Source of the DNA: Aplidium turbinatum
Lineage: Eukaryota; Chordata; Ascidiacea; Aplousobranchia; Polyclinidae
Reading direction: 5' to 3'
Assembly (NCBI GenBank): GCA_918807975.1
Contig: OU964928.1
Coordinates: 15,521,823 to 15,585,822 of the forward strand
Length of the DNA stretch: 64,000 bases
Numbering within the stretch: position 1 is the first letter of the stretch; every line of letters starts with the position of its first letter. Position numbers and translations under genes: made by a program. The notes below the pieces were generated by a model that saw only the letters and a program-made list of their open reading frames with translations, made no database searches and was not told the origin of the DNA. Below are positions 1 through 10,440 of this stretch, piece by piece.

Positions 1-2082
1 GCATTGATTGAGAAAATGTTTATCTCTGCACAGATGGCATGTCCTTTCATGGTTCGACGATTTTATTTGCGTTGCAAAGGTTACGCTGCTCCTACGTTTG
101 GAGTTGGAATCATCGAATTGTTTTTTAGTAGATTTTAGAATATTGCATGCCAAGTTGGTCGTTTCTCTCGTTTTGCGCGAGACGTATCGTGAGAGATCTG
201 AAAGGCTTATTTCTTGATTTCTTTCATGCAAAATTACGTCAACTTCGCGTAACCAGCCAGAATACCAGCCACTTGGCAAGCGTCTTATTATTTTTGTTAT
301 GGTATCCATGTTGTCCATTTTCTGTAAGTAATTCATGCCAGACAAAGTACATATGCAGGAAGTTAGTTCCGAAGAGAACTTGATTAGAGAATCCTTGTTA
401 GAATTTTGAAGAGATGGGCCGTTTATGACGGAATCAACACATGCGCGAGCTATTTGAAATTTTTGACCGAAGGTTTGTTGTAGCAAAGCTCTTGCTTTTG
501 TGTAACCTTCGTGGGGAAGCATGTATTGACACCCTTTTACCAAAGTGTGCGCAGAGCCTTTGGTGTATTGCAACAGATAAAAAAGTTTACGTTTAGGCTC
601 TGTGAAATTACAATCAATTAACGTATCAAATGCGTCTATAAAACCACAGTATTCAGCAGAATTTCCATCAAAGATTGGGGGTTCTACAGACAACAGTGGG
701 GACGGGTTGATAGTAATATTTGGAATTTGTTTCGAGTTTACTGATTGATTATTGTTTATTTGATTTAGTACAGGGGTCTGGGCATACGACGTACTCGGCT
801 CATGTCTCACAAACGATTTATTTGTTACTGTTTGTGAAGGATTAATTTTGTTTGAAACGACAATAGATTCGTGAATGTTAGACCTGGCTTCTACGCCACT
901 CAACGTTAATTGGGATAACATAGGATACACAGAATTATTGTTTACATTAGTTGCTAAATTCGATTGAAATTGTCCGTTTATATCAACATTGTCTTTAGAC
1001 ATTTTATAGCGCTCACCAGCATCTTCTTCCGATTCTTCCGAAAGTTGGGCAATTGTCTCTTGGAGCTCTGCCTTTAGTTTAGCTTCCTGGACTTGTTGCA
1101 GGAATTTTCTTTCTTGTTCTTCACGTAGCTGACTTTGTTTTAGGACCATTGTTTCAAATTCTGCCCTTGCTTTCGCTTGCTCTTGTTCCAACTCGCAGAT
1201 CCTTTTTTGTGATTCCAATCGAGCTAATATTACCGCCTTCTTAATTTTAGCGCTCATTGTAGAGGAGCGGCTTTTGCTGGAAACTTTGCTGGTGCTGTCG
1301 CTTGGGTGCAGACTGCCATTTTCTGCTTGGTAGAGCATTTTTGATTGTGATCTTGTTGTCACCTTTGATGTTTGGGGTTCTGGATTTGTTGATTCTTCGG
1401 CATTTGATTTATCTGCCACGTCTGTCTCCTTTACAGAATTTGTTGCCATTTTCTTGACATTCAACTTCGCTCACTGTCAACAACGACGACTTTCTTGATT
1501 GAAATGTCTAAAAACTGAATGTAACGTCCGCTTTGTCTATTTGATTGCTACGTTACAGTGACGTATTTTGTTTGTCGTTGACCTTCGCTCTATTGAACTG
1601 CCTGGTCAGTTTCTTCTGTCTAGATTGCTTCCAACAACACGACACATGAATTTGAATTGGTTTTCACGTGTTCTTTTAATGTGCTTTTTAGACAATCTTT
1701 TAAACACAGGTAACTTTGAGATTTCTTAATTTGCGACCGTCCAGAGAAAAGCAATTTTGTAGAATGAAACAAATCGATTTACAGTACAATTTACGAATTC
1801 CCTTTCTCAAGGATTGACAATTATTGAAAAACGAATAGGTCATAATGGTTGTATAATTCAATGAAAACTGACGTTGTATCGTCGACTAATAAGTTACTGA
1901 TTTAACGAAAACAGACCACAGGTGCCAAACGCATATGCGAAAGAGGCCAAACAATATAAAAGAGAAACAAAAACAGGTGGCTTTTTTAGTACAGTGGTCG
2001 GCAAAAGAGAAAAAATCCAAATATTAACAAACGAGTCACAAATGAACGCAGAGGGCTTAACTTAAGAAAATTGGCAGTAACA
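1..2082 (-). mobile_element. BEL/Pao LTR retrotransposon, partial copy (left edge)
   Basis: Bases 1-1519 match 19,751-21,269 of the complete BEL/Pao element with only about five differences noticed. This is the leader and gag end of the element, read on the minus strand. An LTR follows at 1520-2082, ending TG/CA like the full copy. The rest (protease, reverse transcriptase, integrase and the other LTR) would lie left of the window. It sits inside a hAT transposon: the sequence right of the LTR is the 3' end of a hAT transposase. The gag side looks young. I saw no obvious breaks in the visible part, but it is cut by the window edge, so wholeness cannot be judged. Confidence 0.9.
1520..2082 (-). 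repeat. LTR of the partial BEL/Pao copy, divergent variant
   Basis: It begins TGTAACG and ends GTAACA, as do the LTRs at 14,934 and 21,270. It is 563 bp instead of 547. The right three quarters look identical to those LTRs, while about 1585-1690 differs by substitutions and small insertions. That segment lies near the U5 end in element orientation. Confidence 0.9.
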
Positions 2083-2119
2083 ATAGCCGCATGTCGGCTT
2101 TAACTTCCAGCCGGTTTCG

Positions 2120-2443
2120 CTATTCAGTTTTCAATACACACATGGCCCTAAATCCAATCTTACAAAGCCAAGTTGTTGCGAATGGAATCTGTTTTTGAAT
2201 CTCTAATTGTAAAACTGTGGGATACACTTTGTGCATGGAAGCCCAAAAGTGGATGTTTGCAGAATCTTTGGAATATTTGTCTTTGAAGGACGCAAAAGAA
2301 AAACGGTTTGCTACTTCTGTCGTTTTGTCCATAAACTGTTCTGCAACATGGATGGAAAATTGAGGCAGATCTTTTCCAACAAATGGATCAATTATCCAAT
2401 CATTTCGGTTATTTAGTGTTAGAGAATCTCCATAGTAGTGCAC
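2120..2443 (-). pseudogene. hAT transposase C-terminal fragment
   Basis: A 107-residue frame resembling the C-terminal dimerisation region of ZBED5/SCAND3-like hAT transposases: an NDWIIDPFVG opening, then FWASMHKVYPTVLQLEIQKQ and PFATTWLCKIGFRAM, matching the family pattern FW..v..eyP.L...A...L.PF.TTYLCE.GFSA. It ends beside the BEL LTR. No upstream start is preserved. It is a transposon remnant, not a host gene. Confidence 0.8.
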
Positions 2444-2793
2444 AAACTTTTTGGCAAACTGTTCCAGGTGTCTAATTATATCGTTTGCTTAATATCAACT
2501 TCATTGCCACAGATATATTGCGTTAGCTGAGGAAATATATCGTACTCATCTCTGGTGACATAACTTTTCCAGAATATGAGTTTTTGTGTTAAGCAGAAAC
2601 TTTTGCGGCGCGATCAATCACCGTGAAACCGTTGCCTTGCATATATAAATTTAGAGAATTCAGAAAGTCAAATATATCGGCAAGGTAAGCAACTTTTGCC
2701 TTGAAATCTTCTTGCAAAACTTCTCGGCTAATCTCACACAGTTCTGTTGCCTCAGGAAGATAGCAATCTCCTCTCGCAAATTACAAACTCGCT

Positions 2794-3042
2794 TCAGGAC
2801 ACGACCTCGTGACAACTATCGCACTTCTGTGTGCAACAGCAATGCTTGATAACAATCAGAATCCACAAAGACGAAAACAAATGCCGATTTAGTGGACTTG
2901 TTTTGATGAAGTTTACACACTTCACATCATTTAACACTTCGTGCAGCTCTTGAGACAGCTTTTTTGCAGCAAAGGCCTCTCTGTGGAGAAAGCAATAAGT
3001 CCATACAGCACTTGGGGCTTTGTCTTTGATGCGTTTTACCAC
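2794..3042 (-). pseudogene. hAT transposase central fragment
   Basis: An 82-residue frame that reads like the central part of a ZBED5-like transposase (CFLHREAFAAKKL, LNDVKCVNFIKTSPLN, then HCCCTQK.. where the family has LLLHTEVRW). The shift away from the family pattern near its end implies a frame change in the remnant. It belongs to the same element as the fragment at 2120-2443. Confidence 0.75.
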
Positions 3043-3193
3043 ACCAGGCTATGCGTGGTCCAACGTGTGGAAAACTTTGTCATAGTTTGTCCGACATAGC
3101 GTTCGTGACATATAGTGCACGTTACAATATATATCCCGTAACTTTGTCAAGTTAATTTATGTTTGAGACTGAAATTTTTGTTGGGTTGACATT

Positions 3194-3214
3194 TAATAAT
3201 AATAATAATAATAA
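3194..3214. repeat. (AAT)n microsatellite
   Basis: About seven AAT units in a row inside the hAT remnant. Confidence 0.9.
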
Positions 3215-3423
3215 AAGCGAAAATTGTTAATACTTCTTGCACTACGATCATGCTACAAAGCTTTCCGATGTCTCGACATGAAACGCTTCATGACTTGTGT
3301 TTTTAAATTTTTTTTATTGTTATTTTTTTCGCCCAAGATACAATATGCCTGAAAAACAAGCGACCCAAAAAAATTATCAGGCGACCCAACTTTGGGTCGC
3401 GACCCATGAGTTGGGAACCACTG

Positions 3424-3720
3424 CGCTAGAGTATGCGCTAACGCTGACGCCGCCAACTTTTTTTACAAGTTGCGTTGACGCATGCGGCGTATAGTTTTTC
3501 GAACGTTTGCGTTTGCGCTGACGGCGTCAATACTTTTTGTATGCGCGTACATCACTGGTTGACGCTACTATGCGCTAAAAAACCGCGAAAACTTTACGGC
3601 GCAGCCTCAAGCGCAAACTATCCAAAAAAATGTGGCCGCAAGCGTTAGCGCAAACAAAAAGTCTACGCCGCAAGTATGCGGCGTAGAATTTGTGGCGCAT
3701 ACGTACATCTCTGCATTTAA
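3424..3720. repeat. GC-rich palindromic repeat, possible MITE
   Basis: Unlike its surroundings, this block is full of short G+C-rich palindromic words (gcgtt, acgcc, gcggcgta, tatgcgc). The ends are roughly inverted: gtatgcgctaacgc on the left and ggcgcatacgtac on the right. It directly abuts the hAT terminus. There is no coding potential. Its class is unknown; a small non-autonomous DNA element is the simplest reading. Confidence 0.4.
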
Positions 3721-4034
3721 GATAAGTGATTTGAACTGTATCATTTGGCTGTGGACCGCAATGAGGAACCTCATATGATTTTTAGAACGATTGTTTAATT
3801 TTTTTAAGTCAAACATATGTTTTTGTGGTTGTATTTACTTAATCCTAACATAACACAACCTTGATGTAATTACAAATACGCAATAAAAATAGCCCTAAAA
3901 ATTTTCAACAAAAGAAGTTATTGACTTGTTGAGTGCCACAAACCTCAGGCTGACAGACTGTATCATAGCTCATCATCATATTTTTTATTTTCTATTTCGA
4001 CCATCAAAGCGAAAAACAATGTTACTTTCTATAA

Positions 4035-4310
4035 TAGCCTATAGCAGAGGTTTGGGAAAAATTTCGATAACATTTCGAAAACCTGGGTTCGGTTTCCACC
4101 CCTGTCAAAACTCTTTATTCTTCTGTAATTAACCAGTGCAACGTTAAAGCACTGATCAACTCTCTGGTTCAGTGCTAGAAGAGTTACAATTGGACGGTAG
4201 CCAATTAAATATATTCTGATTGGCTCATGCTTTACAAGCTCTTACAAAAATTATTACCGTTAAAGTAGTCATGTTAAAATGGCTACCCAGCAAATCTAGG
4301 GATTGTAGAT
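4035..4310 (+). repeat. SINE-like repeat, family B
   Basis: Homologous to the inverse copy at 56,020-56,285. Shared landmarks in order are a GGGTTCG box-B-like word (4085), ttcttctgtaattac, ctctctgg, caattggacggtagcc, tctgattgg, and a 3' gttaaa.tggctacc. The box-B-like start suggests tRNA (Pol III) ancestry, but the rest of a tRNA head is not clear. It is diverged and old. Confidence 0.55.
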
Positions 4311-5330
4311 CATAGGGATGCGAAACTTCATCTGCTTTTGACTTATTCGCAACACTAGAAGGGCTACGTTTTTTGTAATTTACAAAATATTTTACTTTTT
4401 ATGGGTTATATAAGAAGAGTGAAATTGGTTTTAAAGTAATTTAAGGTTTTTAGTTGAAAGCAAGCCAGTAGTAAAGCGTAAAAAAATGTCAAATTGGCAA
4501 TTGACCCTTCTAATGTTGAAGGAACAACGGAGTTGCGCGTCCCGTAATGTACCGTCCCTAAGCAAATCACATTATATCAGCGTTGCCAGAGAAAATTTTT
4601 TGAATAGCAAATGAAGACATTATTGGAAGCACGCTTTGTTGTGTTGTACATTGGAGAAATATGTACGGGATTTCGGAAATTTGAAACTGCATTGGGAAAT
4701 TAATTGATAAGCACAAGGCAAAACTCACATATGCAATCCTTCTAAAATATAACAGTGTTACCAGATGAAAATTTTGTCTCCAATTTGGAAAACATTGAAC
4801 TAACTTCAGGGTTGTTTGAGAGCAAAAAATGTAATTGTAAAAATTTCATTTTTCAGGAACTTATAGCAGGGGTCTAGTCCTGCACAGACAGCCTAGTAGT
4901 AGGCTACTGAACTTATAGAAAATGAAGACATTTATTAATTTGATTTTAGACCTCATGTAAACGTAGCGGTAAAACAGCATCAAAAGCAGATGAAAACCTT
5001 TTTAAGAGATTATCTTGAACCTAAAGGATGATGGTGGCAAAGTGAAGTTACGCTTTGGGAATTTATGAAATAGCTGTTAGAAAATTTCTTTAATAATGTC
5101 TGGCAACAATGAAAACTAAACACACAGAATATTGTGATTTGCAGGGTAAACATTAGAATATGAGCATTAATTTAATAAAGAAGTAAAAGGAGAATAAGCT
5201 GTGAAGAAAAAATACTGTGGTAGGCTATGCTTCTACTCTTTCTAAAATGTTGGTTTCTCATTTTATTGTCTTGTTTTCGACAACCAGAGATATTTCCTAG
5301 ATTGGATCAAGATTCTGATCCAGCAGGATC
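4311..5330. other. intergenic DNA, nothing recognised
   Basis: AT-rich, with stops in all frames. I found no splice-bounded reading frame or repeat pair. A few TAGGCTAC-type words occur (about 4900 and 5220). Confidence 0.5.
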
Positions 5331-5333
5331 GTC

Positions 5334-5443
5334 CGCTCCGTTAGTTCGGTTGTTACGCGGCCGACTCAAGATCAAGTGGCGTTGGTTTGGCTCTCGGGGT
5401 GTGCGCTTGAGCAGCACATTTTAGAACTACTCTCCATTTAGCA
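5334..5443 (+). repeat. tRNA-derived SINE, family A, 5' half
   Basis: Aligns to the better-preserved copy at 38,572: the same order of a tRNA-like head (gctccgttagttcgg, then a box B written ggtttggctc) and the body word tgtgcgcttgagcagc. The copy is split here by the hAT element at 5444-6714 and continues at 6723. It is decayed in both internal promoter boxes. Confidence 0.75.
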
Positions 5444-6714
5444 CAGTGTTTCTTAACCGGGGGTGCTAGCACCCCCTGGGGGTGCTTGAATAGACTGTAG
5501 GGGGTGCTAAATGCATGCAGTATATTATCAAAAGAATGGCATTTTACTTTTCTGCATTTTTTCGTCTTTTTGCTGGTATTAACAGTTGTCATATCAATGA
5601 TTGCTGTTTCGAAGTACGGTACGGTAGCCTACATGGTTTGCTGTTATTGTAGTCATCTCCCAGTCAGGTAGGCTACGCAACTTGATCCTGAGTAGTTTGT
5701 GTGAACTTACCTGGTGGTTGCTTTGTTGTAATATTGTTGCTCACCTCTCGCTTCTAGAAACCACCATGGCAAAATGCCTTCCCACGGATCACTCATATCC
5801 AGAGTGGATACAGCAGCCCTTCTTTGCAGACATGAGTGATAATATTAGACTAAAAGAGGAGCTGATTGATTTGCAGGTGAATCAGAGTTGTCGGACAAAA
5901 TTTCGTCAACTTCCGCTTTCTGATTTCTGGTGTGATCAGTTGACAGCATATCCTGCATTGGCACGGGCAGCATTGGAATTGATCGTTCCATTTCCAACCA
6001 TCTACCTGTGTGAAAAGGCGTTCTCCACCATGCTTCAAATCAAAACAATTGGCCGGAACCACCTTCAGCATGGGTTGCTCCGCGATACGAAAGTGGCGTT
6101 GATCAACACGAAGCCTCGAATTGAGAAATTAGTCACACATAAGTAACAACAGAAATCACATTGATACATGTGTAACTAGTTACCCAGCTGGGTATAGTTA
6201 AGTTTGTCAATGTTCTTTCACTATTCTCGAGATTTCTTTTATCACCAATGACGACAGTAGTTTTGAAGAACAAAATGATCAATTTGTACATCTCTTTCCT
6301 TCAATAGTGCAGGCCAAAGTTAAATGGCGCCGCTGAAATTTTGATATACTTTTTGATCGCCGGTATATTATGTAGTGAAGCTTTTTGTCGCCTAACAAAC
6401 TGTGCTGTTGTTTTAAGAGAGTTGATTCACTTAGGCCTACATATGGTTATAAATAATTGAATTTCTGTTGTTGAATGAAAGCCAAATACCAAATCCTGAA
6501 TCAAAACAGCAGCACACTGAGCACAGTTTGTTAGACAACAAGAGACTTCATTACAAAATATATCGCCAGCGATCTGAAGGCATGTCAAAATTTCGGCCTC
6601 TACTAAACTTTTGGCCGGCATTGTAGTAGTCGTATGTCAACGACAGTTAGGGGGTGCTAGACTGGTCAGGCCTGTTTACAGGGGTGCTAGAGTCAGAAAA
6701 GGTTAAGAACGCTG
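5444..6714 (+). mobile_element. hAT transposon (ZBED5-like), internally deleted
   Basis: The left end cagtgtttcttaacc and right end ggttaagaacgctg are imperfect inverted repeats, flanked by a perfect 8-bp target duplication atttagca (5436-5443 and 6715-6722), the hAT signature. The subterminal words gggggtgctag are repeated inverted on both sides. At 1271 bp it is shorter than autonomous hATs and keeps only the C-terminal transposase frame (5682-6146). It landed inside a family A SINE, so it is the younger of the two. It is non-autonomous in this form. Confidence 0.93.
5682..6146 (+). pseudogene. hAT transposase C-terminal region
   Basis: A 154-residue frame. Its second half matches the ZBED5-like hAT C-terminus: LKEELIDLQVNQSCRTKF, FWCDQLTAYPALARAALEL, IVPFPTIYLCEKAFSTM, ending RIEKLVTHK. 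The order and spacing fit the hAT dimerisation region. The BED finger and catalytic core are absent, removed with the internal deletion. The upstream ATG does not correspond to the start of a full transposase. Confidence 0.8.
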
Positions 6715-6722
6715 ATTTAGCA

Positions 6723-6910
6723 GGACCTAATGGATAGAATAATTCCTCGGTAACAACTCAACAACTATCGGAAACTTTACTCCATTAATCGCGGTAACCA
6801 GTCCTGCGTCAGTGGCTCAAAGCTTCTACAAGTAGCCTATGCGAAAGTGCTAGGAATAACCTATCACAGGCTTTGTTAATCAGAGGAAAAAATTCAAAAA
6901 CCAACTAAAC
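6723..6910 (+). repeat. tRNA-derived SINE, family A, 3' half
   Basis: Continues the SINE from 5443 after the hAT insertion. It shares tggatagaataattcctcgg, cggaaacttt and taggaataacctatc with the copy at 38,700-38,830 and ends in an A-rich aaaaaccaactaaac tail. Confidence 0.75.
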
Positions 6911-7284
6911 TTTCACAACTAGCGGAAAATTTGGATCAGGACCAGATTCAAAAGTTTTTTCAGCGGACTCGCGTATGAAATTAATCACTATGGTACAACA
7001 TTTTACTATTTACATAACATGATATAAGCTATTGGTTATAAATACTTTTTGAATTCAGTCAGGCTTTTGTTCAGACTGTACATTGTACAACATGGTTCTC
7101 AAGTGGCCTAACTGTAAATTGACCTAATTTCTTATAGGCTACTTGGACTGGATCGGATCATATAAATTTGCAAAGCCATCGGAGCAAGAAGAGATTGGAT
7201 TTTGTACTTGTCAGATCAGGGGTTGATCAGGATCTTGAAAAAGGTTGATCCGAACATCTTTGATAGTTGCGGCTTATTCTCACA

Positions 7285-7478
7285 GTTTCGAATAAAGCTA
7301 TTTGTAGAGACTTTAAACTACTGATGCTGGTCTGGTCACCGAGTTTGGCAGAGTAAAGTGTCCGGCTGTTAATGAGCTGTTGTTATTATTCCATCCACTA
7401 AGTGTCACCGAATTGAGAGTAATTTTGAAAATGCGTTGCTCAATGTTCGAACGCACACCCCAAGAGCCGAACCAGCGC
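7285..7478 (-). repeat. tRNA-derived SINE, family A, 5'-truncated
   Basis: The reverse complement reads the box-B region (cgctggttcggctcttgggg), then tgtgcgttcgaacattgagcaacgc and the same body words as the 38,572 copy (agtggatggaataat, ctttactctgcc). The tRNA head is lost upstream of box B. Confidence 0.75.
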
Positions 7479-7728
7479 AGTTTCTTTCCACTCAGATTTA
7501 AGTCAGATTTAGTTTCTTTTTGTTTGATTTAGCACTACAGTACATATAACCTAAATCAGCTAATATATAAATACCGATACATAAATAAATACATGGTGCT
7601 GGTACTCGATGACAGCAAAAGACCGCAGGGTCAATGAAGTCAGCTGCCACCCTTATACAAATAAAAGGCGGGAGCAGCCAACTGAGCTATCAGGGCGGAC
7701 AATTTGAAAAAATATGGAAAAAGCAGTA

Positions 7729-8876
7729 GGGGAAGGTTTGGTTAGTTGAGCCGGGTAACGGTTAATCCATCCGGTTTTATCGCAACGTCGTGCATGATTA
7801 GTCAACCGTTTCATAACGAAAATATGGAAAAACGTGAAGTCCATCAGCACATGTAGTTTTAGGGATTTTCTACAAGCAGAAAAATTGTGAAACAGTTAAA
7901 TATAAAATGGTAGGTAAAAGTAGTTATGAGAGAAATAAGAAATGTGTTATTTTTTCCTACGATGTTTCACCGTTGACTTAATCGAAATTCTGGGTTGGTA
8001 AGGGTAACTTACTCTTTGTTTTAGTAGCTCTCGTTGCTTGATTAACCAGTTGGTTATTGGCAATTTTTCATGAATTTTGAAAATGGCGGCGATGTTAACA
8101 GTTGAGCCACTTGCAATGTTCACGGTTGAGCCATGTCTTTGTCATAAGGAATGTTGTTTATGAGCCGATGGTCCTTACGTACTGCCCTAATTTTGTTGTA
8201 CCTACTGTAATTGATGCGTAGAACTGGTGGCGTAGCCGGGGGGCGGCCCACTGCCCCCCTTAAACTTCCATAAAAGTAATTCTTTCTGTATTGCGCCAGT
8301 TTGAGGGTAATTTTTTTAGCACTCCCCCCCCTTATATTTTGCAATAGCAACGCCACTGGTTGCTAATGTTCGTTTTCTTCACAAACCTCGCGAAAGCGTT
8401 TCAGAAAGGTAAAAGCATCTTCGTGCAAAGTTTCCTATTCAATGATTCTCAGTGTTTTCAGAAGTATAAATTTTTGTTCGTTCAGTGGTCATTGTTATTT
8501 CATTTTAAGACACTAGACACAATCTAAACATTTTTTGATTGTTTATTTGCAAGATGTTCAAGAGAAGAGTTTATTGTGTTTGATGCAGATTGAGCTCTCT
8601 TTTGGGATATCTTTTGGAAGTGAAATAATAGTGGATCAACCGTGAACAATGGGTGGCTCAACCGTGAAGTTTAGGGTATCATTTGAGCCGGTTGAGTGTC
8701 AATTTCAAAATGTCGATAAATGATATGAATAGGGGTCAGTCGCAAACACAAACATGCTCACAAGAACTGCAAAAGACTGAAATTTAATATAATGGATTCG
8801 GATTTTTGGTAAAGTTTGTCGTTAAATTTGTATTGCAGAAACATCGATTTCTGGCTCAACTAACTAGACCTTCCCC
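7729..8876. mobile_element. TA-flanked inverted-repeat DNA element
   Basis: The left end GGGGAAGGTTTGGTTAGTTG is mirrored by CAACTAACTAGACCTTCCCC on the right, each next to a TA dinucleotide (7727-7728 and 8877-8878). This is consistent with a Tc1/mariner-type TA duplication. The interior repeats words such as ggctcaaccgtgaa. No transposase frame remains, so it is a non-autonomous copy of about 1.15 kb. A smaller element is nested at about 8222-8362. The superfamily assignment rests only on the TA and inverted repeats. Confidence 0.7.
8222..8362. mobile_element. small MITE with GGCGTAGCC-type ends
   Basis: The left actggtggcgtagcc and right gcaacgccactggt are approximate inverted repeats with C/G-runs just inside. 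Similar ends (cagtggcgtagcc) bound the better-supported hAT-type element at 42,415. No target duplication could be defined. It is nested in the 7729-8876 element. Confidence 0.5.
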
Positions 8877-8879
8877 TAC

Positions 8880-10180
8880 AACCGTTACTGATTTGGGAAT
8901 CTGTAGGCTGTAAATAAAAACGCATTATATGATAAAAAGTATAACACAAGGAAAGTAAATTATAACAAGTTGAACCAAATAAGAAATTTGTTTGACAAAA
9001 AATGCTTAAAATAGTGGAAATGAAGATTTCCAGACTCATCCTTCTGTTTGTATTATTCCGATCAGTGTTGTTGCTCATCAGATAAACCACAATAAGTAGA
9101 ATTGAAATTCCACATTATCTTACTTTGTTAAAGATGGTAACAAGATATCTTTTTGTTTGTTGAGTTCCGACGCTGATTGAGTTAATAATTTAGTAAAAGC
9201 TATTTTTCATTGTAATTTGATAACTATCACAGCAGCTTGGTTGTCATCAACAAAGATGTTGCCAATTGTTGTATTGAAACAAACTCTAAAACAGCAGAGA
9301 CAGTAGGTTTAAGTGATGATAAAATGAGGAGATTATCTAGTAAAAAAGTTTATTTACAAATTTTAGCACATCGCAAGCCGGAAATATAGCTACTGTATGA
9401 CAAAACCAGATAAACCTCTTCTTATTTATTAAAGTCTATATTAAAAAATAAAACTGCTGAAATCACCCAACGTAAAGCAGAAATTTTGTTACTATAGTAA
9501 AGGTTGTCATGAACGGAAGAATCAACCTTAACGTTTGTTTTCGTAGTCATTGTGACGTGCCAATGTGCTTCAGCAAACAGCAATAAACTAGGCAGGCTAT
9601 TTGAATGTCATTGCTTTCAATAAACTTCGAGCTTCAGAAGTTTACAGTATTTTTGTGCCAATCACCAAGGCCGTTGAGAGAATATTTTGGGCCCGGTATA
9701 GCAATGAGATGCTCGGTCTCCAAATCGATACATTTATAATAAAAAGCACTGTATCAAAAGAAAACGCGATGGTTCCTTCATGTTTTCGCGCCCCTTAAAA
9801 AGGTTCACGGCCCCTAAGATGATCCCAGGCCCGCGTCCAAAAGTACCCCGCAAACCCCTTATTAACGCTACTGCTAATCTCACGGGTGATTGCCCCACAG
9901 ATAAATAACATTTTTATTTAATTTATGCCTGTGGCGGAATATCAGAAAAAATGTGATATTAGGCCTAATTATGTTCAAGCTTTGTTTTGTTCAGGCTTGT
10001 AGGCCTACCTGGTGGTTGAAGATCTACACTTTTAGTACAATTAGACGAAAATGAAAACTTCGTATCCACCTTCTTCAAACATGTCATTAAGTGTCCTGCT
10101 GAAGACATGACGCAAGGCCTATGAGAGGGGGGTACGGAGGGTACGACGTACCCTTGAAGGCCCAGGTCTGTGTTTGTTGG
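8880..10180. other. intergenic DNA, nothing recognised
   Basis: Short open frames only (for example 9601-9798), with no family match and no splice context. The CG-rich ccccttaaaaa/ggccc words near 9790-9840 suggest an old decayed repeat. Confidence 0.4.
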
Positions 10181-10182
10181 GG

Positions 10183-10440
10183 GGCCCGAAATTGTGATTT
10201 TATAGTTTGCGCGCAAAATTTTGTGGTTAAAACCATCCTATAAACGACTAAATTCAAGCATAAAAGTTGTTATTCTTCAGTCCTGGGGGCCCGTAATGTA
10301 CCAAAGGGCCTGGAATTGAGTGCCTTGCGAGAAAATTAGAGTCCCAAAGTGGTGATTTAATGCTTTATGTGCAAAAATGTTCTGTTAAAAGCACCCTAAA
10401 TTAAATCATAAAAGTTGGCTATTCTTCTGTTCGGGGGAGT
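10183..10440. repeat. diverged two-copy tandem repeat
   Basis: A unit starting near 10,183 (cccgaaattgtgattt ... cataaaagttg ... attcttc) recurs from about 10,338 (cccaaagtggtgattt ... cataaaagttggctattcttc). Both units end in G-rich words. The copies are old and part of a larger repeat-like block at 10,100-10,640. Confidence 0.55.

Larger units (their letters stand above)
2083..3423 (-). mobile_element. hAT DNA transposon, ZBED5/SCAND3-like, interrupted by BEL
   Basis: The right end, gttgggaaccactg at 3410-3423, is the reverse complement of a typical hAT terminus (CAGTGGTTCCCAAC), followed inward by the familiar gggtcgcgaccc subterminal motif. Two minus-strand reading frames are recognisable pieces of a ZBED5-like transposase. 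One, at 3042-2794, has an LHREAFAAKKL stretch and an LNDVKCVNFIKTSPLNRHLF-type core. The other, at 2443-2120, is the C-terminal part with FWASMHKVYP and PFATTWLC. The pieces are in separate frames, so the gene is dead. The BEL copy at 1-2082 is inserted at its 3' side, so its left terminus is out of view. It is non-functional and older than the BEL insertion. Confidence 0.85.

Noticed and set aside
9601-9798. 65-codon frame resembling a transposase end
   Set aside because: Too short and without a diagnostic motif; no inverted repeats could be assigned.
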